From Patescibacteria group bacterium (GTDB taxonomy: Bacteria > Patescibacteriota > Microgenomatia > UBA1400 > PJMF01): a DNA stretch of 7,785 bases. This document shows positions 1 to 4,298 of this stretch, piece after piece. The stretch's first letter is position 1. Each line of letters starts with the position of its first letter. The position numbers and the translations under genes are program-made. The notes under the pieces are model-generated. The model was not told the DNA's origin. It made no database searches and worked only from the letters and a program-made list of their open reading frames with translations. The stretch spans positions 1-7,785 of the forward strand of contig JAHJBU010000024.1 of assembly GCA_018813375.1 (NCBI GenBank), given 5' to 3'.

Positions 1-863
1 ACCAAACTCATCAAGCCAGTTCTACCCCCCGCGAATTGAGGATCAGGAACTAAATTCCCCAAACTCGCCTCTCCACCTTCATCAAAAAGTCCAACTAACA
101 TAGCTTCACCTGTAGCTAAATCAATTACTATCACCCCATCGCCCATTGTGCCATCGCTTGTTGCTAAACTAATTACATACTGCAAACCGTCTTCACTTAA
201 ACCACTAGTTAAACGTAAAAATGCTCCTACCTGATAATCCTCGCCTACTGGAATCAATTGTTGATTTTCATCTATAGTCAACCCCAAAAAGCAAACCACT
301 TGACCATCAATTGTTGGAACCTGTAAAAAAAACTGAAATTTACCCTGACCTTCGGTCCCAACTAATTGCGGTGCTTGAATACTCACTTCTTCCCAAATAA
401 CCCCTGATGGATCTTCACCAGCACTTAGCATCGCTACTTTCAAATTTTCTAAGATACTTTCAATAACTGCTGCGGGATCTTCAAATGTAAATTCAGCTAC
501 CTCTGTCAACTTTCCAATCCCAGAAGGACCAAACCTATCCACAGAAGCATCTGCATTTTCTAGCGGTACTAAAGTTGGTTCAAGAGTTGGTTCGTCAACC
601 TCAGTTACTGTCGGAGCTGGTTTCTCAGCTAGTTCCTCAGCCTCAGTTACTGTCGGAGCTTCTACCCTCCCCTCTTGCGCTACTCCATCATCCCCAGCAT
701 CCTCACCTGGCGCTTCTGGTGTAGGTGCAGGAAGAGTACCACAAGATGCAAAAAAAGGGGTAGAAAGGGCTAATAAAAAAAGACCAATATCCCGAGCAGT
801 TACCGCCGAATATTCACGCTGAGTAACTTTATGAGATACCTCAGCTGAAATATTTTGATTCAT
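1..863 (-). CDS. Putative lipoprotein, N-terminal part (3' end beyond window)
   Basis: An open frame of 287 codons runs from ATG at 861-863 to the window edge without a stop, so the C-terminus is missing. The first 26 residues are hydrophilic. A hydrophobic stretch follows at about 26-40 and ends in a lipobox-like FFASC (Cys41), which suggests a type II signal peptide and a lipid-anchored protein outside the cytoplasmic membrane. The -3 position is Phe where Leu is usual, so this is good but not perfect. Residues 42-105 form a Pro/Thr/Glu-rich low-complexity linker in which an APTVTE motif occurs twice. From about 110 the protein looks globular, with alternating hydrophobic beta-like segments (for example QYVISLATSDG and DGVIVIDLATGEAM). 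I do not recognise the family. A secreted or surface role is inferred from the signal only. No clear ribosome binding site precedes the ATG. Confidence 0.72.
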   Translation of the reverse strand, partial: MNQNISAEVSHKVTQREYSAVTARDIGLFLLALSTPFFASCGTLPAPTPEAPGEDAGDDGVAQEGRVEAPTVTEAEELAEKPAPTVTEVDEPTLEPTLVPLENADASVDRFGPSGIGKLTEVAEFTFEDPAAVIESILENLKVAMLSAGEDPSGVIWEEVSIQAPQLVGTEGQGKFQFFLQVPTIDGQVVCFLGLTIDENQQLIPVGEDYQVGAFLRLTSGLSEDGLQYVISLATSDGTMGDGVIVIDLATGEAMLVGLFDEGGEASLGNLVPDPQFAGGRTGLMSL

Positions 864-872
864 TAAAAATGA

Positions 873-902
873 ATTATATCATATAATAATACTTATTACC
901 AA
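873..902 (-). promoter_or_regulatory. Candidate sigma70-type promoter for the lipoprotein gene
   Basis: On the minus strand a perfect TATAAT lies at 873-878. TTGGTA (897-902), a 4/6 match to the -35 consensus, lies 18 bp upstream. Transcription would begin around 866, almost at the ATG, so the message would be nearly leaderless. That fits the absence of a Shine-Dalgarno sequence. In such AT-rich DNA a chance match is quite possible. Confidence 0.35.
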
Positions 903-925
903 AAATCACTTTAAATCGGGCTTAA

Positions 926-1031
926 TTTAGTGCCCATTGAAAAACATATCCTTTAGATATATTTACCAAGGGTCGGGAAAGTGTACTAATAAATGTTTCA
1001 CTCCCTCAATATTTACCGAAGCAATTTTTTT
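926..1031. repeat. Direct repeat copy R1 (106 bp)
   Basis: This matches 4026-4131 with six mismatches in 106 positions, about 94% identity, at an offset of exactly 3100 bp. Read on the minus strand, both copies contain the same 3' end of an open frame (IASVNIEGVK...LLVHF...DPW, stop TAA at 963-965 here). A short conserved stretch follows that also reads as a six-codon frame ending GGGCACTAA. Four of the six differences lie inside the shared frame; two are silent (His CAC/CAT, Phe TTT/TTC) and two change residues (His/Tyr, Pro/His). The repeat is therefore probably a duplicated gene end plus flank, not a transposon end. No terminal inverted repeats were seen. Confidence 0.85.
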
Positions 1032-1096
1032 ATTTCTTCAAGCAGAATTCCTTCTTGAGGCGATTTTAATATAACCTTTGAAAACCTTTTCATCAT
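1013..1096 (-). CDS. Small ORF (27 aa) directly after the EEP gene, entering repeat R1
   Basis: ATGATG at 1091-1096 begins one base after the EEP stop codon, so translation by termination-reinitiation is possible. The peptide (MMKRFSKVILKSPQEG, then ILLEEIKKLLR) is basic and amphipathic and ends at TAA 1013-1015 inside repeat R1. At 1025-1031 the frame crosses A AAA AAA, a classic slippery heptamer. A -1 shift there would join it to the repeat's conserved tail and give a 44-residue product ending DPW at 963-965. It could be a real small protein, the remains of a longer gene with a one-base indel in the A tract, or chance. No family is recognised. Confidence 0.35.
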   Translation of the reverse strand: MMKRFSKVILKSPQEGILLEEIKKLLR

Positions 1097-1097
1097 A

Positions 1098-1931
1098 TTA
1101 AATAGATAGATGAGCAATGATTGGATCATGATCTGAACCTTTTAATGGTAACTTTTTACAACTTGAGACAGCTATATTTCTAACAAAAATATAATCCAGC
1201 CTTCTTTTTATATGTATGTTGAATTTTCTGATAAAATACTTAAACAATTTTGAGCCACCAGTCGTATCAATATAAAACAAGTCTGCATTCCAACAAATAT
1301 TACTAGAAGCGTCTATATATTCATCACCCAAAATAATTTTTAGCTCAGTGTTTTCTCTACCTGTTTTTAGCAAATCAAAACAGTTAAAATCTCCACATAT
1401 AATATCTTTACTAATTGATTTATCTTTATGCAAGATTTTTAAAAAATATTTTAGTTGTTTTAATCTATTTTTTAAGCCACCATTATGATCGAGGTGGATA
1501 TTTGAAATTCTGATATATTCTCCATTAAATTTAAACTCTCCAATGATAACCCTTCTTTGTATTGGGATTGTTATTCCACTAGCAAGGTATGAAAATATTT
1601 TTTCATGAATTGCTAAAGTTTTACTATATGGAAGAAGTCTCTTTTGTGATTTTATCAATTCAATTTTTTTACTATTCCATATGATGCAATTGCCTACGCC
1701 TAGTAATGATTTCTTTCTTCCAACATGACATATGGCTTTCCAATGACCACCAAGCTTTTTTAGCAAATTATTAATGATAAAATCGCTATTTTTGTATGCA
1801 ACTACTTCTTGCAAACAAAAAATAAAAACTTTATCTTCTGCCATTCTTCTTATGTTTTTTTCAATTTTTTCAGGATGTAAGGAGAATTGGATATTGTATA
1901 TTGCGATAGCTAGTTTCTTATATTTTTTCAT
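1098..1931 (-). CDS. Endonuclease/exonuclease/phosphatase (EEP) family protein
   Basis: The protein has 277 residues, the size of a complete single-domain EEP (DNase I/ExoIII-like) metal-dependent phosphodiesterase. The family motifs appear in order: YNIQF with Asn13, LQEV with Glu42 (metal ligand), NIHLDHN at 144-150, GDFN at 180-183, RLDYIFV at 244-250, and GSDHDP with Asp267-His268 at 265-270. All usual catalytic positions are present, so it should be active. The substrate (nucleic acid, phospholipid or sugar phosphate) cannot be told from the motifs. There is no signal peptide, so it is probably cytoplasmic. The ATG at 1929-1931 overlaps the TGA of the upstream PHP-like gene as ATGA, which implies coupled translation; no separate Shine-Dalgarno sequence is visible. 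It is Lys/Ile-rich compared with secA, in keeping with an accessory origin. A broken second EEP gene lies at 3717-3911. Confidence 0.85.
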   Translation of the reverse strand: MKKYKKLAIAIYNIQFSLHPEKIEKNIRRMAEDKVFIFCLQEVVAYKNSDFIINNLLKKLGGHWKAICHVGRKKSLLGVGNCIIWNSKKIELIKSQKRLLPYSKTLAIHEKIFSYLASGITIPIQRRVIIGEFKFNGEYIRISNIHLDHNGGLKNRLKQLKYFLKILHKDKSISKDIICGDFNCFDLLKTGRENTELKIILGDEYIDASSNICWNADLFYIDTTGGSKLFKYFIRKFNIHIKRRLDYIFVRNIAVSSCKKLPLKGSDHDPIIAHLSI

Positions 1932-2503
1932 ACTGAATGTTTAATGCTACCACTCAAATGACCCTGAATAATAGCGTATGTCATTAGAGCAGTATCTAGT
2001 GTATCTTCTATAAATGAAGTATTAGCAACCACAACACAAGTTTCTTTATTGATAATAGCATTTACCACACTCTCTTGAGAATAAATACTCAAACCACTTC
2101 CTATTCGTTGTGTGTGTCCATCACTAGATCCGAGTAAAACACCTAACTTAGGATTCTTAATATTTGCTTCAACAAAAGCTAAAATTTTATTAATATTGCT
2201 TCCATTGAATAATTCAATTCCATCAATATACGTATTTAAATCCTCACTGTTAATTATGTCGGCAATTTCGTTAAAGGAAACAGAGTTAGTTCTCGATGCT
2301 TGCGGATGTGCTATTATCGCCAAGCCACCTTGTTTATGAATCTCTTTTATTGTGCGTACTAGCGTCATATTAGGTTTGACAACTCCTTCTATGTTGAGTG
2401 CTAATACATGACCCGCTTGTGAAGAAACTTCCATCCCTCTGATTATTTCAATATCCATATTGTGTTTAGCTACATAATTCATCATGTTTGATAAAACGTT
2501 CAT
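1928..2503 (-). pseudogene. PHP-domain phosphoesterase, N-terminally truncated
   Basis: This 191-residue frame matches the C-terminal two thirds of PHP-domain phosphoesterases (TrpH/YciV-like). It has GMEVS with Glu25, GHVLAL with His32, GGLAIIAHP with His66, GIELFNG, and SSDGHT with Asp128/His130, all expected metal ligands. The family's first motifs, the N-terminal HxH and the Asp-His pair that complete the metal site, are absent. An in-frame TGA two codons before the ATG rules out an upstream extension, and the DNA just upstream is the fossil end of a secA gene. About 50-60 residues seem lost by rearrangement. The remaining frame is open and coupled to the EEP gene through ATGA, so it may still be translated to carry ribosomes into that gene. 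Phosphoesterase activity is unlikely. It could be a recently broken pseudogene or a retained partial protein. Confidence 0.75.
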
Positions 2504-2542
2504 TTTTCATTTTTCATATTTACTTGACATAACTAGATTGGG

Positions 2543-2548
2543 ATTATA
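2543..2548 (-). promoter_or_regulatory. Candidate -10 element for the PHP-EEP pair
   Basis: A perfect TATAAT lies on the minus strand about 40 bp before the PHP-like ATG. No convincing -35 is seen at 16-18 bp. It overlaps a 10-bp tandem repeat. It would let the truncated gene and the EEP gene be transcribed independently of secA. Confidence 0.3.
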
Positions 2549-2565
2549 TCAAACAATATCAAACA
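2546..2565. repeat. Two perfect tandem copies of a 10-bp unit
   Basis: The unit atatcaaaca occurs twice in a row (2546-2555 and 2556-2565), so the copies are in phase on the DNA helix. They overlap the candidate -10 of the PHP-EEP genes and the stop of the secA fossil. This could be a pair of half-sites for a regulator or simple slippage. Confidence 0.5.
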
Positions 2566-2590
2566 ATTCTTTCCACAGCTTGCCCAAGTG
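2549..2590 (-). pseudogene. Fossil 3' end of a second secA-like gene
   Basis: On the minus strand this reads HLGKLWKELFDIV followed by TGA (2549-2551). The intact secA in this window ends ...HLGKLWKEVLDF.... Over 2561-2590 against 4321-4350 I count 24 of 30 identical bases. Within the eight shared codons HLGKLWKE the only two differences are silent third-position changes (His CAC/CAT, Gly GGC/GGT). That pattern indicates two copies that both evolved as coding sequence, not a recent copy of a noncoding scrap. Upstream of 2590 the match stops abruptly at the transposase fragment, so the rest of this copy has been lost or moved. Confidence 0.6.
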
Positions 2591-2795
2591 AGTTGAGTCA
2601 TGACGCTATTTCACGCTGGTTATCTGAGACAAAAATACAACCAAAAGATATTTGGAATGCTGCAAGGCAAGAAGTGATTGGGACAAGTGGTTGACAGCAG
2701 ATGAGATAGTACTCTCCAAGTCTCGAAGTAAAAAAATTAAGTTAGTATATCCTCAGTATTCTGGAGCAATTGCTCAGAAACTTAAGGTTGAGTGA
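2587..2795 (+). pseudogene. Transposase remnant (IS4/IS701-like), frameshifted
   Basis: From 2590 one frame reads ELSHDAISRWL..., then KDIWNAARQEV, and stops at TGA 2692-2694. From 2682 the frame one step over continues DKWLTADEIVLSKSRSKKI and LVYPQYSG, ending at TGA 2793-2795. Joined, these resemble the N-terminal part of IS4/IS701-type DDE transposases: a LSHD...RFL-like helix, then a D-K-W-L-x-A-D-[DE] strand carrying the first catalytic Asp and a V-L-x-K-S-R-S-K-K-I segment. A one-base indel separates the two parts. Everything after the first catalytic region is missing, and no inverted terminal repeats are visible. The element is dead. The exact family is from memory of conserved motifs and could be a relative. 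Confidence 0.6.
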
Positions 2796-2833
2796 GCATT
2801 TACCAAGTGAAAGTGCGAAGCTCATGTTTTTAG

Positions 2834-2839
2834 TATAAT
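2834..2839 (+). promoter_or_regulatory. Candidate -10 element for the BRO-family gene
   Basis: A perfect TATAAT lies 35 bp before the BRO gene's ATG on the plus strand. No good -35 is found at the usual distance, so this is only suggestive. Confidence 0.3.
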
Positions 2840-2874
2840 ATAGGTACAATATTAAGCTGATAATTTTAAAAAAT

Positions 2875-3714
2875 ATGACTAAAAAAGACACTTCAATCGT
2901 ATTTTTTCACGAAAAACAAGTTCGTCGTCATTGGGATGATAACAAAGAGCTTTGGTATTTTTCAATAATTGATATTATTGGAATTTTAACAGAAAGTGCA
3001 AATCCAAGAAAATATTGGAGTGTATTAAAAACAAGACTAAAAAAAGAAGGAAGTGAAGTGGCTACAAATTGTAGCCGTTTGAAATTAATGGCAAGCGACG
3101 GAAAAATGAGAATTACAGATGTAGCTGATACAGAATCACTTTTAAGGCTTATTCAGTCAACTCCTTCGCCAAAAGCAGAGCCTTTTAAACTTTGGTTAGC
3201 AAAAGTTGGATATGAAAGGATTGAAGAAACCGAAGATCCAGAATTAGCAATTGATAGGGCTATGCAAACATATTTCAAAAAGGGATATTCCAGAGAATGG
3301 ATTAATCAAAGACTTAAAACAATTGAAGTCCGCAAAGAGCTTACAGATGAATGGCAAGAAAGAGGAGTGGAAGAAGGTTTGGAATTTGCCATTTTGACTG
3401 ATTAAATCACAAAAGCGTGGTCTGGGAAAAGTATTAAATCTTACAAAAAATTTAAAAGTCTCAAAAAACAAAATTTGAGAGATAATATGACGAACCTTGA
3501 ATTAGTTTTAAATATGCTTGCTGAGGTTTCAACAACAGAAATTTCTAAAGAAAAACAACCAAAAACTTTTTTAGAAAGCAAAGAAATTGCTAGAAAGGGT
3601 GGTGATACAGCAAAAAAAGCAAGAAAAGATATTGAACAAAAAACAGGGAAGAGTGCTATCTCTGTAAAAAATGCAAAAAGTTTGCAAAACAAGAAAATAA
3701 AAAAATTACAATAA
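2875..3714 (+). pseudogene. BRO-N family (antirepressor-like) gene with one in-frame stop
   Basis: ATG 2875 opens a 176-codon frame. It stops at TAA 3403-3405 and continues in the same frame for another 102 codons to TAA 3712-3714. The full 279 codons match the usual length and layout of a chromosomal BRO-N/phage-antirepressor-like family. The Bro-N domain covers about residues 8-125 (WYFSIIDIIGILTES, YWSVLKTRL, TDVADTESLLRLIQS, FKLWLAKVGYERIEE). A helical middle follows (YFKKGYSREWINQRLKTIE, ELTDEWQERGVEEG). The conserved tail has LRDNMTNLELVLNMLAE, ARKGGDTAKKAR and EQKTGKSAIS. The stop sits in a ...LTD-stop-ITKAW... context where relatives normally have Glu, so one GAA to TAA change explains it. 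Bro-N proteins are thought to bind DNA; the cellular role of this subgroup is not settled. An ATG at 3487 with GAGAG five bases upstream could allow separate translation of the tail. It could also be a sequencing error or suppressed stop. Confidence 0.8.
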
Positions 3715-3716
3715 TT

Positions 3717-3911
3717 TTACAAACCTGGATACGATTTTAATAACTGGCACAGTAAAAATAAGTGATAGTAAGTAAAAATTTCTTGAAAATGGATGATGTC
3801 AATTCTAGAGTGATTAAAATAATACCCAAAGTGTCTGTATCTTCTTGTCAAATCAGAGAAATCAAAAACACCGCCGTAAGTATTTAAAGAGGCAAAAGTT
3901 ATTTTTTTCAT
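3717..3911 (-). pseudogene. N-terminal fragment of a second EEP-family gene
   Basis: Sixty-four codons read MKKITFASLNTYGG, FGYYFNHSRIDIIHFQEIF, then LLKSYPGL and a stop. LNTYG and HFQE are the first two EEP motifs (Asn, and the metal-binding Glu). The remaining motifs (HLD, GDFN, SDH) are absent because the frame ends at 3717-3719, two bases from the BRO gene's stop on the other strand, so the break coincides with that junction. It resembles the intact EEP at 1098-1931 only at motif level and is a diverged paralogue. AGGGA six bases before the ATG is a reasonable Shine-Dalgarno sequence. The product lacks most of the active site and cannot be a working nuclease. Confidence 0.7.
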
Positions 3912-4020
3912 GGTAGATCCCTAAATATAATTAATATCTGAGACCCCCGACTGAACCGGGCAAGCGGTTTTCCCGCACACGGCTCTCCTAAACGATTTTC
4001 ACCAAGTGAGGAATTTTATC
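3912..4020 (-). mobile_element. Group II intron 3' remnant (domain V and likely VI)
   Basis: On the minus strand, 3953-3985 has the size and shape of group II intron domain V. It is a 33-nt hairpin that opens with GAGCCG, including the AGC catalytic triad, and closes with CGGTTC. It has a distal GCGG/CCGC stem, a GAAA-type loop and a two-base UU bulge on the 3' strand. It is strikingly GC-rich for this region. It is preceded by TTTAGGA, as in many bacterial introns. The 41 nt after it (3912-3952) fold into a plausible domain VI with an AU-rich tip and an A-containing 3' bulge. No reverse transcriptase or domains I-III lie upstream: the DNA becomes repeat R2 by 4026. This is a 5'-truncated, inactive tail ending just before the broken EEP start codon. 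The exact 3' splice boundary is uncertain. Confidence 0.65.
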
Positions 4021-4025
4021 TTTAG

Positions 4026-4131
4026 TTTAGTGCCCCTTAAAAAACATATCCTTTAGATATATTTACCAAGGGTCGTGGAAATGTACTAATAAATATTTCA
4101 CTCCCTCAATATTTACCGAAGCAATTTTTTT
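4026..4131. repeat. Direct repeat copy R2 (106 bp)
   Basis: This is the partner of 926-1031, with six mismatches. On the minus strand the shared open frame (IASVNIEGVK...LLVHF...DPW) ends at TAA 4063-4065 and can be extended upstream without a stop through KIKHKK into 4132-4160, beneath the small ORF at 4137-4298. The left side abuts the group II intron tail and the right side abuts that small ORF. Between them, the two copies delimit the accessory block. Confidence 0.85.
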
Positions 4132-4136
4132 GTGTT

Positions 4137-4298
4137 TTATCTTGATTTTACGGTCTTTTCTATAATCATTTTAAGACAACAGATACTACAAACTTCTGGA
4201 TACCATTTTTCATATTCTCTTTTATTAGGAGCGCCGAATGCTATCCATGGATCATCAAGATTATCATAGTTTTTCGGGATATATTCGACCTTAGACAT
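4137..4298 (-). CDS. Small ORF (53 aa) overlapping the secA stop; possible truncated C39-like peptidase start
   Basis: ATG 4296-4298 lies inside the last codons of secA (TAT GTC TAA contains ATG TC), so this frame would be translated by coupling to secA. The peptide begins MSKVEYIPKNYDNLDDPWIA and continues FGAPNKREYEKWYPEV, then CSICCLKMIIEKTVKSR. It looks like real protein, with several Trp, Tyr and Cys residues. The W-x-x-x-[VI]-C-x-x-x-C-L-K-M pattern recalls the catalytic-Cys region of C39-like cysteine peptidases; I hold that match loosely. Such a protein would be far longer, so this would be an N-terminal remnant cut off by repeat R2, which begins six bases after the stop. A genuine small secA-linked protein is the alternative. 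Confidence 0.4.
   Translation of the reverse strand: MSKVEYIPKNYDNLDDPWIAFGAPNKREYEKWYPEVCSICCLKMIIEKTVKSR

Noticed and set aside
941..965. Hairpin ATATC-CTTTA-GATAT in both repeats as a terminator
   Set aside because: Only five AT-rich base pairs with no GC stem, so too weak to call a terminator.
2112..2339. 75-codon plus-strand frame within the PHP-like gene
   Set aside because: Antisense shadow of a gene with clear PHP motifs; its own translation has no recognisable features.
2503..2517. Five-codon leader ORF (MKNEK) ending in ATGA overlap with the PHP-like start
   Set aside because: The AT-rich stretch of repeated ATGAAAA makes this likely by chance; no Shine-Dalgarno sequence or conservation can be judged.
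3244..3692. Two overlapping minus-strand frames (3244-3471 and 3441-3692)
   Set aside because: Phe/Cys-rich shadows opposite the Lys-rich BRO gene; no motifs or start signals.
2875..3714. Reassigned TAA or UGA codon as explanation for the in-frame stop
   Set aside because: TAA ends secA and the EEP gene, and TGA ends the PHP-like gene in a natural ATGA overlap, so both behave as stops here. Only one gene shows the problem.
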